Origin: Marixanthomonas ophiurae
GTDB taxonomy: Bacteria; Bacteroidota; Bacteroidia; Flavobacteriales; Flavobacteriaceae
Direction: 5' to 3'
Length of the DNA: 64,000 nucleotides
Assembly: GCF_003413745.1 (NCBI RefSeq)
Contig: NZ_QVID01000001.1
Location: 1,054,001-1,118,000, forward strand
The notes under the pieces are model-generated. The model worked only from the letters and a program-made list of their open reading frames with translations. It was not told the origin of the DNA and did no database searches. The translations under genes and the position numbers were made by a program. This document shows, piece after piece, positions 1 through 9,176 of this stretch (position 1 is its first letter; every line of letters begins with the position of its first letter).

Positions 1-313
1 TAAATAATTCAAATCGTTCGTGCTTGGCAGTTTCAGAACCGGAACCGCCTGGCCCACCAGATAAATAAACAATTGGACTGGATGGACTTGGGTTTGTGCT
101 TTTAAACCTTATAAAGGATAGTTGAATAGAATCAGAGAAAGCTTTTTCTCTATTTTCTTTAACTTTAAACGTTCCCCTTTCTGCTTGTACTGTATCATTT
201 GAAGTGGTTATGAATTCGTAAGGTTTAATTTCAAGTTGTTGGCTGAAAATAAGATTTTGATTTAAAAACAAAATGAATGCTATAGACAGTTGTAAGATGT
301 TCTTTTTTGACAT
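1..313 (-). CDS. Alpha/beta hydrolase, N-terminal part (gene runs off the window)
   Basis: The visible 104 residues begin MSKKNILQLSIAF, a lysine-rich start followed by a hydrophobic stretch and SQQ, which reads as a signal peptide for the periplasm or outer membrane. Further in comes VYLSGGPGGSGSE, the oxyanion-hole motif typical of TAP-like/proline-iminopeptidase hydrolases (peptidase S33), which cleave peptides or esters with a Ser-His-Asp triad. The catalytic residues lie in the missing part, so the substrate cannot be judged. The ATG at 313-311 is the only start ahead of the signal sequence. Confidence 0.75.
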   Translation of the reverse strand, partial: MSKKNILQLSIAFILFLNQNLIFSQQLEIKPYEFITTSNDTVQAERGTFKVKENREKAFSDSIQLSFIRFKSTNPSPSSPIVYLSGGPGGSGSETAKHERFELF

Positions 314-388
314 ATTTGATTGTTTGCTATAATGACGACTGCAAAAGCCGAAATGTTACATTAAATTCTGCCTAAAGCATAATAAAAA

Positions 389-417
389 AAGCCCGATTCA
401 TTAGAATCGGGCTTTTT
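389..417 (-). terminator. Rho-independent terminator of the saccharopine dehydrogenase gene
   Basis: A perfect 9-bp stem (391-399 with 404-412, loop ATTA) is flanked by A7 on one side and T5 on the other, so it can act in both directions. It lies just past the stop codon of the leftward gene at 421. Confidence 0.85.
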
Positions 418-420
418 AGT

Positions 421-1794
421 TTAATAACCTTGAACGTTATCAGGATTGTATCCTAGGTATTTGGTGAAGTTTTCTTTAAAGGTAATTCCGTGTTTTTCCA
501 TTTCTTCTAGAATAGGTTCGTATACCTCTTTTTTAATTGGGCGTTGTACACCTGGAGTGGTAATTTCTTTATTCAGAATTTTAATGGCGGCCATGGCTAC
601 TGGAAGTCCAACGGTTTTTGCCATTGCGGTGTAGGTTTGGTCTTCGCCTGTTAACACCATATGGCTGTCAATCTGTTTCTTTTCGCCATTTAGCTCGTAC
701 CCAAATTTGTGGTACATAATAATCATGTCCTTATCTTCAGGTTGAAGCGTCCATTTATCTTCTAATATTTTCTGAAGTGCCTTCGCCGGGGTTGCATCTT
801 TAATCCCGATCTTTTTGTTAGGGTTGAAAATATCAAGCTCTTCCAATTTTCCCCACATTAGATCGTCTTGATCTATTTTAAGGCTGTGGCGCATTTTTAA
901 CTCTACTGAATCGGTTGGGGAATACGGTAAAAATAGGTTTACAAAATCACGATACGATAAGTTTTCTGAATCTGGAATCGTATATCCATCATCGGTCATT
1001 CCTAATTGCACAAACATGTTCCACGCTTTACTAAACCCAACACGACGGATGGTTCCGCGGTAAAGCGTAAGGACATCTTCCAAGCCATAAACTCCTCTAT
1101 ATTTAAGGGAATTTCGGTTAGCAAGTCCTTCAAAACGGCCGTGGCCTTCAATGTTTAAAAATTCAGTTCTTCTAAACAAACGGTGATATGGAATGTATTT
1201 ATACGTGCCTTCTTGTATAAATTCGGCAGCGCCACCTTGACCAGCAACCACTACATTTCTTGGGTTCCAAGTAAATTTATAATGCCAAAGGTTGTCATCA
1301 CTTTCTGGAGCTACTAATCCGCCAGTGAAGGATTCAAACAACAGCATTTTTCCGCCGTTATCACGAATGCGATCAATCACTTGCATGGCACTCATATGGT
1401 CAATACCTGGATCGAGACCAATTTCGTTCATAAAAACCAGTCCCTTTTTTTCTACGTCACTACTTAAAGCTTGCATTTCATCACTTACATACGAAGCGGT
1501 GACCATATGTTTGTCAAACTCTAGGCAGTCTTTTGCCACTTCAATATGAAAACGGGCTGGCAGCATGGAAATTACCAAATCGGCTGCTTTTACAGTTTTT
1601 CTTCTTTCTTCTTCGTTGAAAATATCTAATTTAATAGCGGTTGCATTGGGATGCTCACTCGCTAATTTTTGAGCATTTTCCAAAGAAAGGTCACCAATAG
1701 TAAGAGCTAATTTTTCAGCTTCAGACTTTTCTAGTAAATATTGAATTAAACTCGTTGCAGATCGGCCAGCGCCGATTATTAAAATGTTTCGCAT
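421..1794 (-). CDS. Saccharopine dehydrogenase family protein
   Basis: This 457-residue protein opens with MRNILIIGAGRSATS, the Rossmann NAD(P)-binding glycine motif of the LYS9/saccharopine reductase family, followed by the large C-terminal catalytic domain of that family. Such enzymes join or split saccharopine in lysine metabolism; carboxynorspermidine dehydrogenase is a related alternative with a similar fold. Length fits the single-domain bacterial form, not the bifunctional eukaryotic one. It is monocistronic, divergent from the DUF423 gene, and ends in a clear hairpin. The family call is firm; the exact substrate is inferred. Confidence 0.85.
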   Translation of the reverse strand: MRNILIIGAGRSATSLIQYLLEKSEAEKLALTIGDLSLENAQKLASEHPNATAIKLDIFNEEERRKTVKAADLVISMLPARFHIEVAKDCLEFDKHMVTASYVSDEMQALSSDVEKKGLVFMNEIGLDPGIDHMSAMQVIDRIRDNGGKMLLFESFTGGLVAPESDDNLWHYKFTWNPRNVVVAGQGGAAEFIQEGTYKYIPYHRLFRRTEFLNIEGHGRFEGLANRNSLKYRGVYGLEDVLTLYRGTIRRVGFSKAWNMFVQLGMTDDGYTIPDSENLSYRDFVNLFLPYSPTDSVELKMRHSLKIDQDDLMWGKLEELDIFNPNKKIGIKDATPAKALQKILEDKWTLQPEDKDMIIMYHKFGYELNGEKKQIDSHMVLTGEDQTYTAMAKTVGLPVAMAAIKILNKEITTPGVQRPIKKEVYEPILEEMEKHGITFKENFTKYLGYNPDNVQGY

Positions 1795-1864
1795 CGGTAG
1801 GTTTTTTCGTAATTTTGAAATTGATTTTTCAGATTGACGAATTTACTAAAATCCATTTGGACAA

Positions 1865-2257
1865 ATGCGAGATTATAATAAAAATATAGTGGTTATGGCT
1901 TCTATTTTAACGGCAATTACCATTGCTATTGGAGCTTTCGGCGCTCACGGATTAAAACAATTAGTTGATGCAGAATCAGTTGCTACTTTTGAAACGGGGG
2001 TGCGTTACCAAATGTATCACTGTTTAGCACTTTTGGTTGTTGGTTTTGCAAAACCCATACCGGCAAAAATCAAAAAATGGGTGTTTCGTTTCTTTATTTT
2101 CGGAATTATTTTCTTTTCTGGTTCTATTTATTTGCTGGCATTAAAACAGGTTTTACCTTTTAATGTTTCCTTTTTAGGGCCTGTCACGCCAATTGGTGGG
2201 TTGTTTTTCATTGTTGGTTGGCTGTGGTTGGCGCGAGGACTTTATTCGTTAAAGTAA
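1865..2257 (+). CDS. DUF423 family small inner-membrane protein (YgdD-like)
   Basis: A 130-residue protein with about four hydrophobic segments and the conserved stretch AIGAFGAHGLK near residues 20-30, characteristic of DUF423/YgdD membrane proteins. The cellular role of the family is unknown. It starts about 70 bp from the divergently transcribed saccharopine dehydrogenase gene and has its own short upstream region. Confidence 0.85.
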   Translation: MRDYNKNIVVMASILTAITIAIGAFGAHGLKQLVDAESVATFETGVRYQMYHCLALLVVGFAKPIPAKIKKWVFRFFIFGIIFFSGSIYLLALKQVLPFNVSFLGPVTPIGGLFFIVGWLWLARGLYSLK

Positions 2258-2334
2258 TTACAATTCCTTAATTAATTTCTCGTTATCTATTTCAGAATTC
2301 ATATTTTTGTAACCCACAACAATTAAAATAAGTG

Positions 2335-3936
2335 ATGGTCGATAAAAACCAAACTATACGAAAAATCTCATTAGATAATTATGGGATTAAAAATGCAACA
2401 GTTAATTATCAACTCTCTTCAGAAGAACTTCACAACGCAACAATACAAAAAGATCAAGGTAAAGAAGCATCTAGTGGTGCTCTTGCAGTGAACACTGGTG
2501 AATTTACTGGTCGATCGCCTAAGGATCGTTTTATTGTTAAAGATGAGGTTACCGAAGATAAAGTATGGTGGGGAAGTATAAATATCCCCTTTGATGCTTC
2601 AAAATTTGATGCATTGTATAATAAAGTAACGGATTACCTTTCTGAAAAAGAAGTGTATGTAAGAGACAGTTATGCTTGTGCACATGATGACTACCGTTTA
2701 AATATTCGTGTTATTAACGAGTATCCGTGGTCTAACATGTTTGCACATAACATGTTTTTACGCCCTACCGAAAAAGAACTAGAAAGTTTTGATCCAGAAT
2801 GGGTCATTGTAAATGCACCTGGTTTTATGGCCAACCCAGGCGAAGATGGGACGCGCCAACATAACTTTGCTATCTTAAATTTCAGTAAAAAAATCGCTTT
2901 GATTGGTGGTACTGGTTATACAGGTGAAATTAAAAAAGGTATTTTTTCTGCACTGAATTTTATTCTACCGGTGTATAAAAATACATTGCCTATGCACTGC
3001 TCTGCGAATGTAGGTGAAGATGGTGAAACGGCAATTTTCTTTGGTCTTTCTGGAACAGGAAAAACAACATTATCTGCAGATCCCACACGAAAATTAATTG
3101 GTGATGACGAACACGGTTGGACAGCAAACAACGAAGTATTTAACTTTGAGGGTGGTTGTTATGCAAAAGTGATTGATCTTTCAGCGACCAAAGAGCCAGA
3201 TATTTTTAAAGCTATTAAGCCGGGAGCGATTCTTGAAAATGTAGTAATGGATAGCAAGGGCAATGTAGATTTTAAAGATACTTCCGTTACACAAAACACT
3301 AGGGTAAGTTACCCTATTTATCATATTGATAACATACAGCAACCTTCAATTGGGAAAAACCCTAAAAACATATTCTTCCTTACGGCAGATGCGTTTGGGG
3401 TGTTGCCTCCTATTTCAAAATTAACACCTGGTCAAGCAGCATATCACTTTATTAGCGGGTATACGGCAAAAGTAGCCGGAACCGAAGCTGGAATTGATGA
3501 GCCGTTACCGAGCTTTTCAGCTTGTTTTGGAGCACCTTTTATGCCGTTGCACCCAACAAAATATGCTGAAATGCTAAGTACTAAAATGAAAGAATCCGGG
3601 GTAAATGTTTGGCTGGTAAACACGGGTTGGACAGGTGGTCCTTATGGTACTGGAAGACGTATGAAGTTGAAATATACTCGTGCGATGATAACAGCAGCGC
3701 TAAACAATCAGCTGGAAGATGTGGCGTATGAAAACCATCCTATTTTTGGTTTGAATATGCCAAAAGAATGTCCTAATGTGCCAGACGATGTTTTAAACCC
3801 ACGGCAAACTTGGGCAGATAAAGAGGCTTATGATGTGAAAGCTGAATCCTTAGCAAAATCTTTTAAAACTAATTTTGAGAAGTTTGAATCCTATGCGAAT
3901 GAAGAAATTCTTTCTGGAGCACCTATTAAAGGGTAA
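2335..3936 (+). CDS. pckA: Phosphoenolpyruvate carboxykinase (ATP)
   Basis: Converts oxaloacetate and ATP to phosphoenolpyruvate, CO2 and ADP, the first committed step of gluconeogenesis in the cytosol. The protein (about 533 residues, normal for the ATP-dependent class) has the kinase-1a loop GLSGTGKTT near residues 237-245, followed by the metal-binding GDDEHGW segment, and an N-terminal TGRSPKDRF substrate loop. A GTG at 2332 precedes the ATG at 2335 directly; the ATG is preferred. A TATTTTTG element at 2302-2309 fits the Bacteroidota -7 consensus. A strong terminator follows the stop. Confidence 0.97.
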   Translation: MVDKNQTIRKISLDNYGIKNATVNYQLSSEELHNATIQKDQGKEASSGALAVNTGEFTGRSPKDRFIVKDEVTEDKVWWGSINIPFDASKFDALYNKVTDYLSEKEVYVRDSYACAHDDYRLNIRVINEYPWSNMFAHNMFLRPTEKELESFDPEWVIVNAPGFMANPGEDGTRQHNFAILNFSKKIALIGGTGYTGEIKKGIFSALNFILPVYKNTLPMHCSANVGEDGETAIFFGLSGTGKTTLSADPTRKLIGDDEHGWTANNEVFNFEGGCYAKVIDLSATKEPDIFKAIKPGAILENVVMDSKGNVDFKDTSVTQNTRVSYPIYHIDNIQQPSIGKNPKNIFFLTADAFGVLPPISKLTPGQAAYHFISGYTAKVAGTEAGIDEPLPSFSACFGAPFMPLHPTKYAEMLSTKMKESGVNVWLVNTGWTGGPYGTGRRMKLKYTRAMITAALNNQLEDVAYENHPIFGLNMPKECPNVPDDVLNPRQTWADKEAYDVKAESLAKSFKTNFEKFESYANEEILSGAPIKG

Positions 3937-3958
3937 CTAACACTCAATAATAAACTAA

Positions 3959-3990
3959 AAAACGCGCTGTAATTAAACAGCGCGTTTTTT
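3959..3990 (+). terminator. Rho-independent terminator of pckA
   Basis: The stem CGCGCTGT (3963-3970) pairs with ACAGCGCG (3977-3984) and extends through flanking AA/TT pairs; a T6 run follows. It lies between convergent pckA and hemD and could serve both. Confidence 0.85.
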
Positions 3991-4015
3991 GTTAGAAGTT
4001 TTTAACGAAGTCCCT

Positions 4016-4762
4016 TTATTTTTTATTTACCTCCTTAATGTACTTTTCAAGTGCCATAGTCATAGATGGGGTTTCAGTTGTAGGAGCTTGAATATCTACT
4101 CGCAGACCATTATCGGTTACGGCCTTTACAGTTGTGTTTCCAAAGACGGCGATTCGTGTATTTTTTTGTTCAAAATCTGGGAAGTTTTCCAAAAGAGATA
4201 CAATTCCACTTGGGCTAAAAAACACTAAAATATCATACGATACGTGACGAAGATCAGAAAGATCGCTTACTACAGTTTTGTAAAAAGTGGCTTGTTTCCA
4301 CTTTACGCCTAACTCATCTAATAATTCAGGAACGATAGGTTTCAACTTATCTGAAGAGGGAAGTAAAAAACTCTCGCTCTTGTATTTTTTAACAAGAGGC
4401 ATAAGTTCTTGAAACGTACGTTTACCAACATAAATCTTTCGTTTTCTATAAACAACATATTTTTGCAAGTAATAAGCTACCGCTTCACTCTGGCAGAAAT
4501 ACTTCATTGAGTCCGGCACTTTAAAACGCATTTCTTCGGCTATTCTGAAAAAATGGTCAACCGCATTCCTACTTGTCAAAATAATTGCCGTGTATTGAGA
4601 CAAATCAACTTTTTGCCCCCTAACTTCTTTGCTAGGAACTCCTTCAACGTGAATAAAAGGTCTGAAATCTATTTTTACTTTTTGTCTATCAATAAGATCA
4701 AAATAGGGGGAGTTTTCAACCTTGGGCTCAGGTTGCGAAACCAAAATAGTTTTCACTTTCAT
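4016..4762 (-). CDS. hemD: Uroporphyrinogen-III synthase
   Basis: Closes hydroxymethylbilane to uroporphyrinogen III in heme and siroheme synthesis. The 248-residue protein is weakly conserved overall, as usual for HemD, but shows the landmarks: ILTSRNAVDHFF near residue 60, and VFFSPSGIVSLL followed by AVFGNTTVKAV in the second lobe. It lies 28 bp downstream of the DUF4271 membrane gene in the same direction, a pairing familiar from flavobacterial genomes. It is terminated by the hairpin shared with pckA. Confidence 0.88.
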   Translation of the reverse strand: MKVKTILVSQPEPKVENSPYFDLIDRQKVKIDFRPFIHVEGVPSKEVRGQKVDLSQYTAIILTSRNAVDHFFRIAEEMRFKVPDSMKYFCQSEAVAYYLQKYVVYRKRKIYVGKRTFQELMPLVKKYKSESFLLPSSDKLKPIVPELLDELGVKWKQATFYKTVVSDLSDLRHVSYDILVFFSPSGIVSLLENFPDFEQKNTRIAVFGNTTVKAVTDNGLRVDIQAPTTETPSMTMALEKYIKEVNKK

Positions 4763-4790
4763 AAAATCAGTTTTTTTAATTCTTTTCTAT

Positions 4791-5444
4791 CTAAACCAAC
4801 GTTTTATACAAGATAAAATAGGGTGAGATTTCAAGTGCGCAAAGATACAAAATAAAATAGAAGAAATTACCAATTATTAAATTTCTGTTAGTTTTGTAGC
4901 TGTAAAACAGTGCAATACCATTAAACACTACAATTACCGCTAGAAAGATAAATAGGATTTTAGTCGTAGGCTCAATAATAAAATATAAAAAAAGATTGAA
5001 TATGAAAATCAAAAGCGAAATTAGGTTTCGGTAACTTAGCTTTTGAAACAAATAAGAGTTTATAACGGTATCTATTGAAAAAGCAGTTCCTATAATTTTT
5101 TCAATGCAAAATTTTACAAAAACGAACACCGAGTAGCCGGTACAAATTTGAATAAACAGAAACTCGTCCGAACTTACAATTTCAGGACTAAAAACCTTGA
5201 AAAACAAATAAATGAACAAAGAGACCGAAAGAATCTGGCCAACAAACAATAAAATATTAAAGGGATGCACGATGACTTCTGTCTTTCCTTGAACCAAAAA
5301 ATACTTGTCACTTACAGGCAATGTTATAAATTGCTGAAATTGTCTCGGGTACAAATGTTTTGCAAGGGTTATTACCAATAGACAAATAACTAACGTGATT
5401 ATCACCCAATCTATGGACTCAATATGTCTTTCAATATACTGCAA
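4791..5444 (-). CDS. DUF4271 domain membrane protein
   Basis: A 217-residue protein with about six hydrophobic segments and short, partly basic loops. Composition, length and its place directly upstream of hemD match the Bacteroidota-specific DUF4271 family, whose function is unknown. The upstream region is shared with the divergent glycosyltransferase gene. Co-transcription with hemD suggests a link to heme synthesis or delivery, but that is inference from neighbourhood only. Confidence 0.8.
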   Translation of the reverse strand: MQYIERHIESIDWVIITLVICLLVITLAKHLYPRQFQQFITLPVSDKYFLVQGKTEVIVHPFNILLFVGQILSVSLFIYLFFKVFSPEIVSSDEFLFIQICTGYSVFVFVKFCIEKIIGTAFSIDTVINSYLFQKLSYRNLISLLIFIFNLFLYFIIEPTTKILFIFLAVIVVFNGIALFYSYKTNRNLIIGNFFYFILYLCALEISPYFILYKTLV

Positions 5445-5562
5445 CTGTTGCTTTTTGGAGTTAAAGGTACATTAAAATACATATGACAAAAAGCAATTCA
5501 ATTAGAATTTCCTTCACGTTTATTTGCTGAAAAAAGGGTACATTTGCCTCAAAAAGTAGGCT

Positions 5563-6303
5563 ATGTCCAAAGCCCTTGTGGTGATACCAACATACAATGA
5601 AATTGAAAATATAGAGCGGTTGGTACGTAATGTTTTTTCGTTGGGAATGGGTTTCCACATATTAGTGGTCGATGACAACTCTCCAGATGGTACGGGACAA
5701 GCTGTTGAGTCACTTTTTGAAAACTACCCCGAACAACTTTTTTTGCTAAAAAGGAAAGAAAAAGCAGGGTTGGGCACAGCATATATAGCAGGATTTAAGT
5801 GGGCGTTGCAACGTGATTATGAATATGTTTTTGAAATGGATGCTGATTTTTCTCATAACCCAAACGATTTAATACGTCTCTATAATGCCTGTAGAAAAAA
5901 TGGTGCGGACGTATCCATCGGTTCCCGGTATGTGCAAGGTGTAAATGTTGTAAATTGGCCTATGGATCGCGTATTGCTATCTTGGTCGGCTTCAAAATAC
6001 GTTCGGTTTGTAACTGGTATGAAAATTTATGATACTACGGCAGGGTTTGTGTGTTATCGACGTAGAGTACTAGAAAAAATAAACCTGGATAAAATACAGT
6101 TTGTAGGGTATGCGTTTCAAATAGAGATGAAATATAAAGCTTACCTAGCAAAATTTAAAATAGAAGAAGTCCCCGTTATTTTTACAGATAGAACTCGGGG
6201 CGAATCAAAAATGGATAGAGGGATTATTTCCGAAGCCATTTTTGGAGTAGTAAAAATGAAATTTAAGAGCCTTTTTGGCAACACCGACTTTAATGAAATT
6301 TAA
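5563..6303 (+). CDS. Polyprenol monophosphomannose synthase (GT2 family)
   Basis: A 246-residue family 2 glycosyltransferase resembling dolichyl-phosphate mannose synthase, which moves a sugar from a nucleotide donor to a polyprenyl phosphate on the inner membrane face. Visible landmarks are VVIPTYNEIENIE at the N terminus, VVDDNSPDGT, the metal-binding MDADFSHNP near residue 90, and GSRYVQG. It lacks the C-terminal membrane domain of longer homologues. Its stop codon abuts the ATG of the dihydroorotase gene, so the two are surely co-transcribed. Confidence 0.88.
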   Translation: MSKALVVIPTYNEIENIERLVRNVFSLGMGFHILVVDDNSPDGTGQAVESLFENYPEQLFLLKRKEKAGLGTAYIAGFKWALQRDYEYVFEMDADFSHNPNDLIRLYNACRKNGADVSIGSRYVQGVNVVNWPMDRVLLSWSASKYVRFVTGMKIYDTTAGFVCYRRRVLEKINLDKIQFVGYAFQIEMKYKAYLAKFKIEEVPVIFTDRTRGESKMDRGIISEAIFGVVKMKFKSLFGNTDFNEI

Positions 6304-7644
6304 ATGAGTAGCATTTTAATAAAAAACGCGAATATTGTAAACGAAGGAAGCATTTTTCAAGGAGATGTGCTTGTAGAGAATGATATAATTGCCGAGATTT
6401 CCAATAGTATCAGCGCAAAATCTTCTGATACTAAAATCATTGATGCAGATGGTCAATATTTATTGCCAGGGATGATAGACGATCAGGTTCATTTTAGAGA
6501 ACCAGGTTTAACCCATAAAGCCGATATTGAAAGCGAATCTAAAGCTGCAGTTGCTGGTGGGATTACAACTTTTATTGAAATGCCCAACACCATTCCGCAA
6601 GCTACAACCATTGAGCTTTTGGAGGATAAATTTACCATTGCTAAAGAGACTTCTTGGGCCAATTATAGCTTCATGTTTGGTGGCACGAATGATAACCTTG
6701 ATGAAATTTTAAAAGTTGATCCTACTAAAGTTGCAGGATTAAAATTGTTTTTAGGTTCTTCTACAGGAAATATGCTGGTGGATGATCCTGAAACCATTGA
6801 AAATATCTTCAGTAAAACAAAATTGTTGATTTCTACCCATTGTGAAGATGAAGCCACGATAAAGAAAAACTTAGAAGAGCACATTAAAGAATATGGAGAT
6901 AATATTCCATTAGAAAAGCATCCAGTTATTAGAAGTGAAGAAGCTTGTTACCTTTCTTCTTCAAAAGCAATTGAATTGGCTAAGAAAACAGGAGCTAGAT
7001 TACACGTGTTCCATCTTTCAACAGCAAAAGAAACAAAGTTATTTAGCAATAAAAAGCCACTTTCAGAAAAGAAAATCACAGCAGAAGTATGCATTCATCA
7101 CCTTTGGTTTAGTGATGAAGATTATAAAACCAAGGGCACAAAAATTAAGTGGAATCCAGCCGTGAAAACTAAAAACGACCGGGAAGGATTATTGAAAGCA
7201 TTGAAAGATGATCGTATTGATGTAATTGCCACCGATCACGCTCCACATACTTGGGATGAAAAAAACAATGTATATACAAAAGCCCCTTCTGGAGGACCTT
7301 TGGTACAACATGCGATGGTTGCGTTAATGGAGATGTACCATAAAGGACTTATTTCGTTAGAAAAAATTGTTGAAAAAACAGCGCATAACCCAGCGATATT
7401 ATTTCAAATTAAAGATCGTGGTTACATTCGCAGGGGTTATAAAGCAGATTTGGTATTGATGGATTTACAATCACCTTGGACGGTAAATAAAGAAAATATT
7501 TTATACAAGTGCGGCTGGTCACCTTTTGAAGGTGCCGTATTTAAATCGCGTGTAACGCACACCATTGTAAATGGAACATTGGCTTACGAAAATTTAAAAT
7601 TTCCTAATAGAAGTCATGGCGAGCGTATAACTTTTGATCGTTAA
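6304..7644 (+). CDS. pyrC: Dihydroorotase
   Basis: Catalyses reversible cyclisation of carbamoyl aspartate to dihydroorotate in pyrimidine synthesis. The 446-residue amidohydrolase carries the metal-binding DDQVHFREPG motif near residue 60, the lysine-containing GLKLFLGSSTG segment, and ATDHAPHTWDEK near residue 310. Length and motifs fit the class I (longer) dihydroorotases. It starts at the base after the upstream stop and overlaps the following lipoprotein gene by one base (TAATG). Confidence 0.93.
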   Translation: MSSILIKNANIVNEGSIFQGDVLVENDIIAEISNSISAKSSDTKIIDADGQYLLPGMIDDQVHFREPGLTHKADIESESKAAVAGGITTFIEMPNTIPQATTIELLEDKFTIAKETSWANYSFMFGGTNDNLDEILKVDPTKVAGLKLFLGSSTGNMLVDDPETIENIFSKTKLLISTHCEDEATIKKNLEEHIKEYGDNIPLEKHPVIRSEEACYLSSSKAIELAKKTGARLHVFHLSTAKETKLFSNKKPLSEKKITAEVCIHHLWFSDEDYKTKGTKIKWNPAVKTKNDREGLLKALKDDRIDVIATDHAPHTWDEKNNVYTKAPSGGPLVQHAMVALMEMYHKGLISLEKIVEKTAHNPAILFQIKDRGYIRRGYKADLVLMDLQSPWTVNKENILYKCGWSPFEGAVFKSRVTHTIVNGTLAYENLKFPNRSHGERITFDR

Positions 7645-8090
7645 TGAAGTATCTATTTTTCATACTATTTTTTGCGGCTTTTGGTTGCCAAAGTGTTGAA
7701 AAACCTAAGAAACCAGATAATTTAATCTCTGAGGAAAAGATGATTGAAATTATGATGGAATCTTACATTAGCAATGCTGCACGAAGTGTAAACAACCGAA
7801 AAATAAGATCTTACGGCTTAAAACTAGATTCGGTTATATATGCGAAATATAATGTAGATAGTACCCAAGTTAGTAATAGTAACAATTACTATGCGGCAAA
7901 TCTAGAGGACTATGAGTCGATGTTTCAAATTATTGATGAACGGTTGAAGGCTTTGAAAAAAGAAGCAGATAGTATTCAAAAATTAGAAGAGGCTAACAAA
8001 AGTGAAGAAGAAAAGGTTAAAGATTCCGTTTCGGAACAATCCGGCTTGGTGCCAGCTTTACAGGCATCTTCTCAGGACTCCATTGAGTAA
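7644..8090 (+). CDS. DUF4296 domain lipoprotein
   Basis: A 148-residue protein with a lipobox-like N terminus (FFAAFGCQS; Cys near residue 15), then a helical domain containing EEKMIEIMMESYI, the pattern of DUF4296. The C-terminal third is an acidic, low-complexity coil. The family is restricted to Bacteroidota and often follows dihydroorotase. Function is unknown; envelope localisation is inferred from the lipobox. Its 3' end overlaps the convergent reductase gene by 19 bp. Confidence 0.82.
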   Translation: MKYLFFILFFAAFGCQSVEKPKKPDNLISEEKMIEIMMESYISNAARSVNNRKIRSYGLKLDSVIYAKYNVDSTQVSNSNNYYAANLEDYESMFQIIDERLKALKKEADSIQKLEEANKSEEEKVKDSVSEQSGLVPALQASSQDSIE

Positions 8091-9085
8091 CGATCTACTA
8101 CGCGGTCTAACGTTTCAGAAATAGGTGTAAACTGAAAATTTAATTCCGATTCAATTTTTGAGCTACTGTAATTAGAGACCGTATATAATGAATTAACCGT
8201 AGCTTTTAGCATGGTCCGTTTTGTTCCAAAAAGTTTAGAAATAAACCAATCAAATTTACTGAATACCATCAAAACCCATTTAGGTGCTCGTTTTTTAGGG
8301 GGCTTTACTTTCAAAGTAGTGGCTATTTTGGTAAGTAATTTTTTATACAATACATTATCACCTACTAATATATATGATGTGTTTTTTACTGAAGTCTGCA
8401 TCCCTTGAATCATAGCTTTCACTACGTCTTGTACATCCACAACTCCCATCCCTCCATCAGTATAAAAAGGGATTCCTTTTGAAGCCGTTTTAATAATTAC
8501 GCCACTACCAGAATTAAAATAGCCTTCGCCAAGAATAACGCCCGGTTTAAAAATAACGGCATCCAGTCCTTCTTGCGTACCCCGCCAAACTTCCATCTCG
8601 GCTCCGTATTTTGTAATGGAATAGATATTATTTTTTTCTTCGGGATTCCAATGTGTTTCTTCTGTTATAGGAGCTCCATTTAAAGCTGTACCTAAGGTTG
8701 CAACCGAACTCACATAACACAATTTTTTTACCGAATGAGCCAAACATAGATTAACAATATTCGCTGTACCTTCAATATTGGCTTTCTTTAGTTTTTTGTA
8801 GTGCTTAGGGTCAAAACTAATGTAGGCGGCAGCGTGATATACATAGGTAATATCTTTAAAGGCATCAGTTAAAGCTGGTATTTCGGTGATATTGGCTTCT
8901 TGCCATTCAATTTTATTAAAAAGTGTTTCAGCTTCAGTTTCATTTACATAATAGCTAAAAATCTTTTTCACAGCTTGCAAATCGCTAGATTTTCTATGGA
9001 TGGCACGAACCTGTTTGTTTTCTTTCAGAAGAAAATATAACAAATGCGATCCTACTAATCCTGTGCCTCCGGTGACTAAAATCAT
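8072..9085 (-). CDS. NAD-dependent epimerase/dehydratase family protein
   Basis: An extended short-chain dehydrogenase of 337 residues when started at the ATG at 9085, which puts the nucleotide-binding MILVTGGTGLVGSHL at the very N terminus; the longer frame upstream is not family-like. YSITKYGAE carries the catalytic Tyr-x-x-x-Lys pair. Sugar-nucleotide epimerases, dihydroflavonol reductases and 3-beta-hydroxysteroid-like enzymes share this plan, so the substrate is open. It is convergent with and overlaps the DUF4296 gene, and divergent from tyrS. Confidence 0.85.
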   Translation of the reverse strand: MILVTGGTGLVGSHLLYFLLKENKQVRAIHRKSSDLQAVKKIFSYYVNETEAETLFNKIEWQEANITEIPALTDAFKDITYVYHAAAYISFDPKHYKKLKKANIEGTANIVNLCLAHSVKKLCYVSSVATLGTALNGAPITEETHWNPEEKNNIYSITKYGAEMEVWRGTQEGLDAVIFKPGVILGEGYFNSGSGVIIKTASKGIPFYTDGGMGVVDVQDVVKAMIQGMQTSVKNTSYILVGDNVLYKKLLTKIATTLKVKPPKKRAPKWVLMVFSKFDWFISKLFGTKRTMLKATVNSLYTVSNYSSSKIESELNFQFTPISETLDRVVDRYSMES

Positions 9086-9176
9086 GCTGTAAAAATAGTC
9101 TTTTTTATAGTATTCTTTTCTGTTAACGCCATTGGGTATATCTTTGCTGAAATAATACAAATAAAATATTTTAAAA